The notes below the pieces were generated by a model. It did not search any database. It worked only from the letters and a program-made list of their open reading frames with translations, and had not been told where the DNA came from. Position numbers and translations under genes: made by a program. A stretch of 64,000 nt of DNA from Burkholderia multivorans ATCC BAA-247 (GTDB lineage: Bacteria > Pseudomonadota > Gammaproteobacteria > Burkholderiales > Burkholderiaceae), in the NCBI RefSeq assembly GCF_000959525.1, contig NZ_CP009831.1, positions 496,001-560,000 of the forward strand. The letters are read 5' to 3'. Below are positions 1 through 8,716 of the stretch, in pieces. The number at the start of each line of letters is the position of its first letter. The first letter of the stretch is position 1.

Positions 1-1
1 T

Positions 2-754
2 TTCGCGGGCGCCGGCGCGCCGGGTTTCATCGAGCTGTGGGCGCGCGCCCGCGGGATTCCGAACGTCGAAGTGATCGGCATCAGCGGGTTGTCGACGACG
101 TCCCTGTCGCTGAACGCAAACCGCCCGGGCCTCACGTCGCTGCGCGACTTCACGCGGTCCGACCGGATCGCGGTGCCGGGCATCCGCACGTCGCTGTCGG
201 CGGTCGTGCTGCAGATGGTCGCGAGCCGCCAGCTCGGCGCCGCGCATTTCGCGCAGCTCGATTCGATCACGGTGAACCTGCCGCATCCGCAGGCGATGCA
301 GGCGCTGATCCGCCGCGAGAACGGCGTGACCGCGCACTTCACGTCGCCGCCGTTCTCGACGCTCGAGCTGCTGCAGCCGGGCATTCATCGCGTCGTGAAT
401 TCGGTCGACGTCCTGGGCCCGATGACGCTCGACGTCGTGTTCGCGCCGAAGCGGCTCGTCGACGCGGAACCGGCGCTCGCCACGGCGTTTCTCGGCGCGC
501 TCGACGAAGCGAACCGGCTGATCGCACGGGACCCGCGTGCGGCGGCGGCGCTCTATGCGGCGGCGTCGGGCGTCGGCGTGTCGCACGACGACGTGATGCA
601 GATGCTCGCCGCGCCGGAGACGCGCTTCTCGGTCCGCCCGAATCAGCTGATGGACTACGTCGACTTCCTCTACCTCGCCGGCACGATCAAGGCGAAGCCG
701 CGCGCGTGGCACGAGATGTTCGCGCCGATGCTCGACGACTACCGGTCCGGCTGA
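2..754 (+). CDS. ABC transporter substrate-binding protein, NitT/TauT type (5' partial)
   Basis: The reading frame is open from base 2 to a TGA at 752-754, so the N-terminus with the signal peptide lies outside the window. About 250 residues are visible. The order of features (a GLSTTSLSLNANRPG stretch, a 'SLRDFTRSDRIAVPG' segment, then 'TVNLPHPQAMQAL') is that of periplasmic binding proteins of the nitrate/sulfonate/taurine class, which deliver a small organic anion to an ABC importer. The permease and ATPase are not in the window and would lie upstream. The ligand cannot be deduced. An MFS permease starts 96 bp downstream on the same strand and may share the transcript. Family call is fairly sure, substrate unknown. 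Confidence 0.75.
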   Translation, partial: FAGAGAPGFIELWARARGIPNVEVIGISGLSTTSLSLNANRPGLTSLRDFTRSDRIAVPGIRTSLSAVVLQMVASRQLGAAHFAQLDSITVNLPHPQAMQALIRRENGVTAHFTSPPFSTLELLQPGIHRVVNSVDVLGPMTLDVVFAPKRLVDAEPALATAFLGALDEANRLIARDPRAAAALYAAASGVGVSHDDVMQMLAAPETRFSVRPNQLMDYVDFLYLAGTIKAKPRAWHEMFAPMLDDYRSG

Positions 755-850
755 GCGAAGCCGGCCATTCCCGTCATGCCGCGATCGCGCCCGTCGCGCG
801 CGGCGCACCGCATTTCAACGATACGCAACCGTTTCACGGAGGTACCTGCA

Positions 851-2161
851 GTGAATTCCACCGCCTATCCGGACGCCGCGTCCGCTGACGAACAGCGCAT
901 CATGTCGAAGATGGCGCGGCGCCTGCTGCCCATACTCGTCGTGATGTTCCTGATCGCGTTCATCGACCGGCAGAACGTCGGTTTCGCGAAACTGCAGATG
1001 GTGCACAGCCTCGGGCTGACGGAGGCCGCGTTCGGGCTCGCGTCGTCGCTGTTCTTCATCGGCTATCTGCTGTTCGAAGTGCCGAGCACGCTCGCGCTGC
1101 ATCGCTACGGCGCGCGCGTCTGGCTCGCGCGCATCATGCTGACGTGGGGGCTCATCACGGTGCTGATGGGCTTCACGACCTCGATGCCCGCGTTCTGCGC
1201 GCTGCGCTTTCTGCTCGGCATCGCCGAGGCCGGGTTCTATCCGGGCGTCATCTACTATCTGACGCTGTGGTTTCCGCAGAGCTATCGCGCGAAGGTGCTC
1301 GGCATCTTCACGCTCGGCAGCGCGCTCGCGAACATGCTCGGGTCGCTGGTCGGCGGCGTGCTGCTGAGCCTGAACGGCGTGTGGGGCCTCGCCGGCTGGC
1401 AATGGGTGTTCGTCGCGACCGGTATTCCGGCCGTGCTCGTCGCGATCGTCGTGTTCCGCGTGCTGCCGGCGTCGTTCCGCGAGGCGCGTTTCCTCGACGA
1501 ACGCGAAAAGCAGATCGTCGCGGCCGCGCTCGAGCGCGAAAAACCCGCGCAGGCCGAGCATGCGCAGCCGTGGAAGGCGCTGCTCGATCCGCGCGTGATG
1601 CTGTTCGCGGCGACCTACATGCTGATGTCGACGTCGCTCTACGGCGTCACGTACTGGCTGCCGACGCTCGTGAAGTCGTTCGGCGTGTCGAGCAGCACGA
1701 ACGGCTTGCTGAGCATGCTGCCGTGGGCGCTCGCGGTGCTGCTGCTGTTGTGGCTGCCGGCGAAGCTGCGCCGCGCGAAGAGCATTCTGCGCACGATCTC
1801 GATCGTCGCGGCGCTCGGCGCGCTCGGCTTCCTGCTGAGTCTCGTGCTGCCGTCGACGCCGCTGCGCTTCGTCGCGCTCGTGCTCGGCGGCGCCTGCATT
1901 CCGCTGCTGTATCCGTGCTTCTGGTCGATGCCGCCGCGCTACTTCACCGGCGCGCGCGCAGCGGCGAGCGTCGCGGCGATCAATTCGATCGGCAACCTCG
2001 GCGGTTTCTTCAGCCAGAACCTGATGCCGTTCGCCGGCAAGGTGACGGGCACCGCATTCGGCCCGATGATCGTGCCGATCGTGTGCCTCGCCGTGCTCGG
2101 CATCGGCGCGCTCGTCGCGTGGACGCGTAGCGAGCGCGCGATGGTCGCGGCCGGCGCATGA
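851..2161 (+). CDS. MFS transporter, anion:cation symporter (ACS) type
   Basis: A 436-residue, twelve-helix major facilitator permease. I chose the GTG at 851 because a perfect GGAGGT at 838-843 sits 7 bases upstream; the longer open frame from 776 has no such site. The first helix ends in 'FIDRQNVGFAKLQM', followed by 'ALHRYGARVWLAR' in the loop between helices 2 and 3, both characteristic of the ACS family that imports organic anions such as hexuronates, phthalate or tartrate with protons. It follows the partial binding protein by 96 bp, so both may serve uptake of related acids. Exact substrate is not visible. Confidence 0.85.
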   Translation: MNSTAYPDAASADEQRIMSKMARRLLPILVVMFLIAFIDRQNVGFAKLQMVHSLGLTEAAFGLASSLFFIGYLLFEVPSTLALHRYGARVWLARIMLTWGLITVLMGFTTSMPAFCALRFLLGIAEAGFYPGVIYYLTLWFPQSYRAKVLGIFTLGSALANMLGSLVGGVLLSLNGVWGLAGWQWVFVATGIPAVLVAIVVFRVLPASFREARFLDEREKQIVAAALEREKPAQAEHAQPWKALLDPRVMLFAATYMLMSTSLYGVTYWLPTLVKSFGVSSSTNGLLSMLPWALAVLLLLWLPAKLRRAKSILRTISIVAALGALGFLLSLVLPSTPLRFVALVLGGACIPLLYPCFWSMPPRYFTGARAAASVAAINSIGNLGGFFSQNLMPFAGKVTGTAFGPMIVPIVCLAVLGIGALVAWTRSERAMVAAGA

Positions 2162-2473
2162 GTGCATCGCCGCACCGCCGGGCGCGATGCCTGAGCCGGT
2201 GTGCGCCGGCGCGCAAGCGGTGCGCGCAACGATCGACGCGCGTGACGGCGATGCGCTGACGAACGGCGCCGCGCGCGATGCGCAGGCTTGCCGCGCTGCG
2301 CTGCGCTGCGACACGCCGCGCGGCCGTGCCGCAGGCATTCCCCGCACATGCGCGATTGCTGCGATGCAGCGGCTTGTGCGCCGCCCTACGCATCGCGCCT
2401 GGCGCCTCGCGAACGCCCCCGATTCGGGACTACACTGGTGCAGGATACGGCCGCGCCACCAGGAGAGTTCGCG
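2162..2473. other. Intergenic region upstream of the small HExxH gene
   Basis: 312 bp without a convincing gene. Near its end a TACACT hexamer at 2431-2436 resembles a -10 element 37 bases before the next start codon; no good -35 was found. The rest is GC-rich sequence in which I see nothing. Confidence 0.3.
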
Positions 2474-2926
2474 ATGATCGATCTTGCCGACGTACTGTCG
2501 TCCGCGCTGCCTGACGCAATCGCATGGGCCGAAGCGCAGGCCGCGCGCGGCCTCGTGGACGGCGCGGCGCTGACGCGGCCGCAGCTCGACGATGCGCGCG
2601 CGGTGGGCGTCGCGCGGCCCGAACGGATCCGCATCGCGACGGTCGAGCGCATGCCGTTTCCCGACACGCCGGCGCTCGCGGCGCTCGCACGCGACACGGG
2701 GTTGCTGCCGCCCGGCACGATCGGCCTGACGCTCGGCCACGCGGTGTTCGTGCTGCGCGGGCACGGCACGCGGCGGCTGCTCACGCACGAGTTCCGGCAC
2801 GTCCATCAGTACGAGGCGGCCGGATCGATCGGTGCGTTTCTCGCGCGCTATCTGCACGAGATCGCGACGGTCGGCTACGGCGACGCGCCGCTCGAGGCCG
2901 ATGCGCGCCGGCATGAGCGCGACTGA
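2474..2926 (+). CDS. Small HExxH putative zinc-metallopeptidase-like protein
   Basis: A 150-residue soluble protein with no signal peptide. The start at 2474 is preceded by AGGAGA at 2461-2466. Residues 105-109 read HEFRH, continuing to His111-Gln112, which matches the HExxH zinc-binding motif with the 'HVxQ' extension seen in several small bacterial peptidase-like domains. Glu141 in 'PLEADA' is placed where the third zinc ligand of such domains usually lies. No recognisable regulatory or substrate domain accompanies it. I infer a zinc hydrolase fold, but protease activity is not shown and a non-catalytic metal-binding role is possible. It stands alone between a permease and a membrane fusion protein. 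Confidence 0.6.
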   Translation: MIDLADVLSSALPDAIAWAEAQAARGLVDGAALTRPQLDDARAVGVARPERIRIATVERMPFPDTPALAALARDTGLLPPGTIGLTLGHAVFVLRGHGTRRLLTHEFRHVHQYEAAGSIGAFLARYLHEIATVGYGDAPLEADARRHERD

Positions 2927-3037
2927 CGCGCGCGGCCCGACCGGCGGCGCGCGGGCGCGGATCCGGTTCTCCTTTCCCTTTGCCCGGCGCTGCGCGTGCG
3001 AACGGCGGCACGCCGCGTCGCGGTGCGGGAGCGCGCG

Positions 3038-5056
3038 ATGAGCGCCGCCATTCACGCCTGGCTTGCCGAGATCGGTGCGCATCCGGCCCTCGCGCTCGCG
3101 ATCGTGTTCGCAACCGCATGCGCGGAGGCGATCGCGCTGATCGGCACGGTCGTGCCGGCCGGCGCCGTGATGTTTGCGGCCGGCGCGCTCGCGGGCGCGG
3201 GCGCGCTCGATCCGTGGACGACGATCGGTGTGGCGGCCGTCGGCGCGATCGTCGGCGACGGGATCAGCTACGAACTCGGGCGGCACTACGGCGGAATGAT
3301 CCGCAACGGCTGGGCGCGCTTCGGGCATGCGGCCGTCTACGCGCGCGGCGAGCAGTTCGTGCTGCGTCACGGGACGAAGAGCATCGTGCTCGCGCGTTTT
3401 CTCGCGCCGGTGCGCGCGGTCGTGCCGGTCGTGGTCGGCTGCGCGACGCTGCCGCGCCGGTCGTTCTATCCGGTCAACATCGTGTCGGCGCTGATATGGG
3501 CGCCCGTGCATATCGCGCCGGGGATGCTGTTTGGTGCGTCGGCCGCGCTTGCCGCCGCGCTCAGCGTGCGCATCGCGGCGATCCTGCTCGTCGTCGCCGC
3601 GCTCGTGCTCGGCGTCTGGTACGGCGTGCGCCTGCTGCTGCGGCGCGGCTGGCCGCTGCTGCACGCGGCGTTCGCCGCTGCGCTGCATGCGTGCGTGCGT
3701 CACTGGCCGCGGTTCGGCGCGCGGTTGCACGACAGCCTCGTGCATCTGCGCCGGCTGCCGGGCGCCGTGCCGGTGCTCGCGCTGCTGTTCGTCGCGAGCG
3801 TATGGCTGTTCGGCCGGATCGTGCAGGACGTCGTCGCGAACGCGCCGCTGATGCATGCCGACGTCGCGCTGTATGCGTTCCTGCAGAACCTGCGCACGCC
3901 GCCGGTCGACGCCGCGATGCGCGCGCTCGTCGTGCTGCACGGCCGCGACGCGGGACTCATCGTGTCGGCCGCGTTTCTCGCGTGGCTCGCGATTCACCGC
4001 TGCTGGGCGAGCGCGGCATGGTGGCTCGCGACGGTCGGTATCGCGGTCGTGCTCGTGCCCGCGTTCGGCGTCGTGCCGCCGGGGGCGACGCCGGCGGCGC
4101 TGCCGCCCGGTGCGGCGCACATGCCGCTGCCCGATGCCGACGCGGCGTTCGCGATCCTCGCGAGCAGCGGGATCGGCTGGCTGCTCGCGCGCGACCGGCC
4201 CGCGCGCTGGCGCACGCCGGTCGTGACGGCGGTCGTGCTGTGGATCGTGCTCGGCGGCTTCGCGCGGCTCTACGTCGGCGATACGTGGCTGTCGGGGCTG
4301 GTCGGCGGCTGGAGCCTCGGGCTTGCGTGGTTCGCGCTGCTGGCCGGCGCGCATGCGTACTGGCGCGTGCGCGAGCACGTGCAGCCGGTCGGCGCGACCG
4401 TCGCGCTCGCGGTCGTGCTCGCGACGGTCGGCGTGTGGCTGGTTCCGGCGCAATGGGACGCCGATCGCGCCGCGCGTCCGCATGCGGGCGACGTCGTCGC
4501 GATGACGGTCGACCAGTGGATGCGCGGCGGCTGGCAGCGCGTGCCGACGCGCCGCACCGAGATCGGGGGCGATCGCGAGGAATACTTGCCGCTGCAGTGG
4601 TGCGCGACGTCCGACATGCTGGACCGCCATCTCGCGCAGGCCGGCTGGCAGCGCGCGACGCCGTGGACGCTGCAGACGGCGCTGCGCTGGCTCATGCCGC
4701 AGGGGCCGGCCGAGTCGCTGCCGGTGCTGCCACGCTACACGCACGGCGAGAGCACGCGGCGCGTGTTCGTGCGCGCGGATCCGGCGCACGCGGATAGCCG
4801 TCTCGTGCTGCGGCTGTGGCGCTATCCGTACGCGCTGTCGGATGCGCGCGGCACGCGCGCGCTGTGGTACGGCGCGCTCTATCGCGAGGCGCTGCATCGG
4901 CCTGCCCGGCTGATGACGGTCGTGCGCTCGACGCCGATCGACGATGCGCGGACGCTCGCGCAAACGCTCGCGATCGATCCGACGATCGTGCATGCGCCGC
5001 GCGGGCTGGCGGCCGCGCCGGGCGGTGTGCTGCTCGTGTGGTCGGCCGTGCCTTGA
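3038..5056 (+). CDS. DedA / degenerate PAP2 / LssY C-terminal fusion membrane protein
   Basis: A 672-residue inner-membrane protein. Residues about 5-200 are a DedA (SNARE-associated, VTT) domain with 'LIGTVVPAGAVMFAAGAL' and the 'RFLAPVRAVVPVVVG' helix-loop that is diagnostic of the lipid-scramblase-like DedA family. Residues about 250-440 form a PAP2-like transmembrane block, and about 490-640 a LssY C-terminal soluble domain. Catalytic signatures of PAP2 are lost: the usual PSGHA reads PDADA at 365-369, and the usual G-x-H-W reads GDTW at 414-417, although Arg410 is kept. The phosphatase half is therefore probably inactive or serves lipid binding only. LssY-type fusions are linked to envelope biology. 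Start at 3038 chosen because it directly begins the first helix. Confidence 0.8.
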   Translation: MSAAIHAWLAEIGAHPALALAIVFATACAEAIALIGTVVPAGAVMFAAGALAGAGALDPWTTIGVAAVGAIVGDGISYELGRHYGGMIRNGWARFGHAAVYARGEQFVLRHGTKSIVLARFLAPVRAVVPVVVGCATLPRRSFYPVNIVSALIWAPVHIAPGMLFGASAALAAALSVRIAAILLVVAALVLGVWYGVRLLLRRGWPLLHAAFAAALHACVRHWPRFGARLHDSLVHLRRLPGAVPVLALLFVASVWLFGRIVQDVVANAPLMHADVALYAFLQNLRTPPVDAAMRALVVLHGRDAGLIVSAAFLAWLAIHRCWASAAWWLATVGIAVVLVPAFGVVPPGATPAALPPGAAHMPLPDADAAFAILASSGIGWLLARDRPARWRTPVVTAVVLWIVLGGFARLYVGDTWLSGLVGGWSLGLAWFALLAGAHAYWRVREHVQPVGATVALAVVLATVGVWLVPAQWDADRAARPHAGDVVAMTVDQWMRGGWQRVPTRRTEIGGDREEYLPLQWCATSDMLDRHLAQAGWQRATPWTLQTALRWLMPQGPAESLPVLPRYTHGESTRRVFVRADPAHADSRLVLRLWRYPYALSDARGTRALWYGALYREALHRPARLMTVVRSTPIDDARTLAQTLAIDPTIVHAPRGLAAAPGGVLLVWSAVP

Positions 5057-5372
5057 ACGTGCCTGATGGCCCGGCGGATGACGGGGCGCTCAGGTTGATG
5101 TGTGCACGGTGTCGATGGGATGCATTGTGCGGCGCGCGCGCCGTGCAAATAAAAACGAGCGGCGGCTTTTCGATGCGCGGCGATGCTGCCGCAAGCAGGC
5201 AAGCAGGCAAGCAAGCGCCCAAGGGCGTCGCCATCCGTGGCCTGCAGTCCCGAACACGGCGCACCGGCACGCGCGTGCCGCGCGCGTTTCTGGCACCATC
5301 CGGTGATGTCGGCGGCGGCGCGTAACGCGGCGTCGCCCGTTCGCCGTCCGATCCCTTCTCTCGAGGACCCGC
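5057..5372. other. Intergenic region with short tandem GCAAGCAG units
   Basis: 316 bp without a supported gene. It contains an imperfect GC-rich inverted repeat around 5125-5145 followed by AAATAAAAA, and three to four copies of an 8-base GCAAGCAG-like unit at about 5191-5217. No promoter was recognised with confidence. Confidence 0.3.
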
Positions 5373-5876
5373 ATGATCACGCTTCGCCCGATGACCGAAG
5401 ACGACTTCGCGCGTTTCTGGCCGACCTACCGCGCGGTGGTCGCCGCGCAGGAAACGTACGCGCTCGATCCCGCGCCGACGTTCGACGCCGCGCGCGCGCT
5501 CTGGCTCGACGCGCCGCTTTGCACGTGGGTCGCCGAAGAGGACGGCGTGCTGCTCGGTTCGTATTACCTGAAGGCGAACGCGGCGGGGCCCGGCAATCAC
5601 GTGTGCAACTGCGGATATATGGTCGGCGAGGCCGCGCGCGGACGCGGCGTCGCGCGCCTGATGTGCGAGCACTCGCAGCAGGTCGCACGCGAGCGCGGCT
5701 TTCTCGCGATGCAGTTCAATTCGGTCGTCGCGACGAACGAAGTCGCGGTTGCGCTGTGGCAGAAGCTCGGCTTCGAAATCGTCGGGCGGCTGCCGCGCGC
5801 GTACCGCCATGCGCGGTTCGGCTTCGTCGACTGCCTCGTGATGTTCAAGTGGCTCGGCGGCGACGCGCAGGCATGA
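5373..5876 (+). CDS. GNAT family N-acetyltransferase
   Basis: A 167-residue GCN5-related acetyltransferase. It opens with 'ITLRPMTEDDFARFW', has the acetyl-CoA binding motif A as 'GRGVARLMCEHSQ' around residues 90-102 and a C-terminal 'ALWQKLGFEIVGRLP' that is the family's motif B. Length is normal for a single-domain GNAT. The acceptor is unknown; the family acetylates amines on antibiotics, proteins or small metabolites. Its TGA overlaps the ATG of the next gene (ATGA at 5873-5876), so it is cotranscribed and translationally coupled with an MFS permease, a pairing compatible with detoxification or efflux of an acetylated compound, which is inference. Confidence 0.85.
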   Translation: MITLRPMTEDDFARFWPTYRAVVAAQETYALDPAPTFDAARALWLDAPLCTWVAEEDGVLLGSYYLKANAAGPGNHVCNCGYMVGEAARGRGVARLMCEHSQQVARERGFLAMQFNSVVATNEVAVALWQKLGFEIVGRLPRAYRHARFGFVDCLVMFKWLGGDAQA

Positions 5877-7147
5877 AGCCGCCGCGCCGTTCGACCACGC
5901 ACGGCGACGCGCCCACGCACGCCGCTGCGCCGGCGCCCGATGCATCGGCACACGCGGCGGACCGCAGCCGCATCGCCGCGTGGCGGCTCGCGATCGGCCT
6001 GTCGCTCGGCAGCGCGATCGCGCTCGGTCTCGCGCGCTTCTCGTATGCGCTGCTGCTGCCGCCGATGAAGGCCGATCTCGGCTGGAGCTTCGCGCAGGCC
6101 GGCGCGCTGAACACCGCGAACGCGGCCGGCTATCTGTTCGGCGCGCTCGCGTTTCCGTGGCTGTCGCGCCGCTGGCGCGCCGGCACGCTGCTCGCGGCGG
6201 GGTGCGTGCTGACCGCGTGTCTGATGGCCGCGTGCGGCGTCACGGTCGGCATGCAGGCACTGCTCGTGCAGCGGCTCGCGACCGGCATCGGCAGTGCGCT
6301 GATCTTCGTCAGCGGCGGCGTGCTGGCCGCGCGTCTCGCGTCGGCGTCGCCGCGCGATGCGGGGCTGCTGCTCGGCCTCTATTACGGCGGAACGGGCTGG
6401 GGCATCGTCGCATCGTCGCTGCTCGTGCCGGCGACGCTCGCGCATCGCGTGCACGGCTGGCAGCCGGCGTGGTTCGCGCTGGCGCTCGCGTGCGTGCTCT
6501 GCGCAGCGATCGCGGTGTCGGCCGCGCGCCGCATCGAGCGCGGACATCGTCCGCCGCCCGCGCGCGTCGACGATGCAGCGGCCGCCCAGGCGAGCCCCGC
6601 GCGCTTCGCGTTGGCGCTCGGCGGCTACGGGCTGTTCGGCGTCGGCTACATCGGCTACATGACGTTCATCGTCGCGCTGCTGCGCGATGCGGGGATGAGC
6701 GGCACGGTCGTGTCCGCGTTCTACGTGATGCTCGGCGTCGCGACGATCGTCTCGGCGCGGCTGTGGTCGGGGCTGCTCGACCGCATGCGGGGCGGGCAGG
6801 CGCTCGCGGTGCTCAACGCACTGCTCGGCATCGCGACGCTGATGCCGGCGCTGATCGTGCATCCGGCCGCGGCGTTCGTGTCGGGCGTACTGTTCGGCGC
6901 GACGTTCCTGTCGGCGGTCGCGTCGACGACCGCCTTCGTGCGGCACAACCTGCCGCCGGACGGCTGGCCGAAAGGCATCAGCGCATTTACGACGATCTTC
7001 GCGTTCGGGCAGATCGCGGGTCCGGTCGCGATCGGCTGGGTGTCGGACAGCGCGGGGCTCGCGCGCGGGCTCGTGTATTCGGCGCTGACGCTGTTCGCCG
7101 GCGCGGCGCTGGCGGCGGGGCAGCGCGCGCTGCGGCGCGCCGCGTAA
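5873..7147 (+). CDS. YbfB/YjiJ-type MFS transporter
   Basis: A 424-residue major facilitator permease whose N-terminal region carries 'GSAIALGLARFSYALLLPPM' and 'WSFAQAGALNTANAAGYL', the hallmark of the YbfB/YjiJ group. The first 40 residues are a polar, Ala/His-rich cytoplasmic extension. The start overlaps the stop of the GNAT gene by ATGA. Twelve helices are recognisable, with a long loop around 195-215. Substrate unknown; the coupling to an acetyltransferase suggests transport of a modified small molecule. Ends with TAA 18 bp before the convergent flavin reductase gene. Confidence 0.85.
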   Translation: MKPPRRSTTHGDAPTHAAAPAPDASAHAADRSRIAAWRLAIGLSLGSAIALGLARFSYALLLPPMKADLGWSFAQAGALNTANAAGYLFGALAFPWLSRRWRAGTLLAAGCVLTACLMAACGVTVGMQALLVQRLATGIGSALIFVSGGVLAARLASASPRDAGLLLGLYYGGTGWGIVASSLLVPATLAHRVHGWQPAWFALALACVLCAAIAVSAARRIERGHRPPPARVDDAAAAQASPARFALALGGYGLFGVGYIGYMTFIVALLRDAGMSGTVVSAFYVMLGVATIVSARLWSGLLDRMRGGQALAVLNALLGIATLMPALIVHPAAAFVSGVLFGATFLSAVASTTAFVRHNLPPDGWPKGISAFTTIFAFGQIAGPVAIGWVSDSAGLARGLVYSALTLFAGAALAAGQRALRRAA

Positions 7148-7165
7148 CAAGCGCACGCGGCGCCG

Positions 7166-7720
7166 TCAGCGCACGCAGGCGCCGCGCGACACGCGGTGAA
7201 ACGCGCGGCCGAAGTAGATGAGGCTGTCGCCGTCGTCGCGCACGCGGATCGACGTCGCCTCGATGAACATCACCGAATGCGAGCCGACCGTCTGCATCCC
7301 GGCGATCGTTCCTTGCAGGCTCGCCAGCGCGTCGCGCAGCACCGGCACGTCGTGCGCGCCGCGGTCCCAGACGGGCAGCGCGAAGCGCCGCTCCATCGGC
7401 AGCTCGGTGAGGCCCGCGAAATGCCGGGCGAGCATTTCGTGTTCGGCCGGCAGCACGTTGATGCACACATGGCGATTGCGTTCGAAGATCGCGTGCATCG
7501 CGCTCGCACGGTTCAGGCAGACGAGCACGGTCGGCGGCGTATCCGTGACCGAACAGACGGCGCTCGCGGTGATGCCGCAGCGGCCGTGCGGGCCGGCGGT
7601 CGTGATCACGTTGACGGCCGCGCCGAGATGGGCCATCGCGTGCCGGAACGCCTTCTGCGCGTCGGAAGGCTCGGCGTGCACCGCGGGGGCGGAACCGATG
7701 GTCGGGGACGTGGCGGACAT
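7166..7720 (-). CDS. iacG: Flavin reductase, probable reductase partner of indole-3-acetate monooxygenase
   Basis: A 184-residue flavin reductase-like FMN-binding split-barrel protein. 'NVITTAGPHGRCGITASAVCSVTDTPPTVLVCLN' type signature (residues about 38-70) and 'GSHSVMFIEA' near 150 place it with HpaC/HsaB/IacG reductases that use NAD(P)H to supply reduced FMN to a partner monooxygenase. An AGGAG sits 6 bases before the ATG. It is divergent from the response regulator gene and lies near the iac operon, so I propose it is IacG. A paralogue at 19775-20302 is an alternative candidate; which one serves which oxygenase cannot be read from sequence. Confidence 0.65.
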   Translation of the reverse strand: MSATSPTIGSAPAVHAEPSDAQKAFRHAMAHLGAAVNVITTAGPHGRCGITASAVCSVTDTPPTVLVCLNRASAMHAIFERNRHVCINVLPAEHEMLARHFAGLTELPMERRFALPVWDRGAHDVPVLRDALASLQGTIAGMQTVGSHSVMFIEATSIRVRDDGDSLIYFGRAFHRVSRGACVR

Positions 7721-8032
7721 GAGTGCTCCTCATCGAATGAAGTCGGCGATTCGCCGGACAGGATCGAGCGTACGTCGAGAAAAGGCGGACGGACATTCGC
7801 ACGATTGACGCACGACATGGCGTTCCCGCCAACCGCGCTAAAGGTTCTACCTAGTCGCGCCGCGCAGCGTTCGAAAAAAGGTGCGACACGGCACGCACGC
7901 GCGGCACGCAGGGGTTTTCAGCGTATTTTCGGCTCGCTATGATGTGCCGCACGTGTGCTGCGCCCGACGTGCGCACGTGCGCCATCGCCGATGTACGGCG
8001 CGCAATTATCCCCAATCTTGCGAGACACCCCG
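7721..8032. other. Divergent regulatory region between flavin reductase and FixJ-like regulator
   Basis: 312 bp between divergent starts. A segment at 7838-7870 holds CTAAAG, CTAG and AGTCGCGC (7853-7860). The last octamer followed by GC and AGCG recurs in the opposite orientation at 12916-12923 just upstream of the iacA promoter, so it could be part of a site for the two-component regulator. No clear -35/-10 pair was assigned. Confidence 0.3.
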
Positions 8033-8665
8033 ATGACGTCACCCGCTCCGATCGTATATATCGTCGACGACGACGGCGGCATGCGGACCTCGCTCGCATG
8101 GCTGCTCGAATCGGTCGGCATCGCGTCGGAAGGATTCGCGAACGCGGCGGATTTTCTCGCGCGCTTCGATCCGAACCTGCCCGCGTGCCTCGTGCTCGAC
8201 GTGCGGATGCCGGAAAAGAGCGGGTTCGACGTGCAGGCCGAGCTGAACGCACGCGGTGCGACGCTGCCGGTGATCTTCGTCAGCGGGCACGGCGACATTC
8301 CGATGTCGGTGCGCGCGCTGCAGAACGGCGCGATCGATTTCGTCGAGAAGCCGTACAACTCGCAGCAGATGCTCGAACGCGTGCAGCGCGCGCTGCGCCT
8401 CGCGCAGCAGCGGCATGCGGCCGACCAGCGCCACCGCGAACTGCGCGAGCGGCTCGCGGCGCTGACCGCGCGCGAGAAGGAAGTGCTGCGGGGCGTCGTC
8501 GACGGCAAGGGTAGCAAGCAGATCGCGTCGGATCTGTCGATCAGCGTGAAGACCGTCGACGTGCATCGCGCGAGCATCAAGGAGAAGCTCGGCGCGACCT
8601 CGATCGCCGCACTCGTGCGCGACGTGATGGTCGTCTGGGGCGACGAACGCGAGCGGCCGCGATAG
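8033..8665 (+). CDS. FixJ/NarL-type two-component response regulator
   Basis: A 210-residue regulator. Residues 5-120 are a receiver domain with acidic pair Asp12-Asp13 and phosphoacceptor Asp56 in 'LVLDVRMPEKSG', the conserved Ser/Thr in 'VIFVSGHGD' and Lys in 'VEKPY'. Residues about 140-200 are a LuxR-type HTH, with 'LTAREKEVLRGVVDGKGSKQIA' and 'ISVKTVDVHRASI'. The start at 8033 begins directly at the receiver; the longer frame from 7955 lacks domain content. Its probable partner is the PAS kinase at 13034-14512, separated from it by the iac operon. In P. phytofirmans a two-component pair responding to indole-3-acetate regulates iac genes, so the same role is inferred here. Confidence 0.85.
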   Translation: MTSPAPIVYIVDDDGGMRTSLAWLLESVGIASEGFANAADFLARFDPNLPACLVLDVRMPEKSGFDVQAELNARGATLPVIFVSGHGDIPMSVRALQNGAIDFVEKPYNSQQMLERVQRALRLAQQRHAADQRHRELRERLAALTAREKEVLRGVVDGKGSKQIASDLSISVKTVDVHRASIKEKLGATSIAALVRDVMVVWGDERERPR

Positions 8666-8716
8666 CGGCCGACGAAACGGCTGCGGCCCGCGGCGCGGGA
8701 CGCGCACCTCGTGCGC

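Noticed and set aside
815-4993. Antisense open frame of 1392 codons on the minus strand
   Set aside because: It runs opposite to three genes with clear families, is extremely Arg/Ala/His-rich and has no domain. High GC removes stops from antisense frames.
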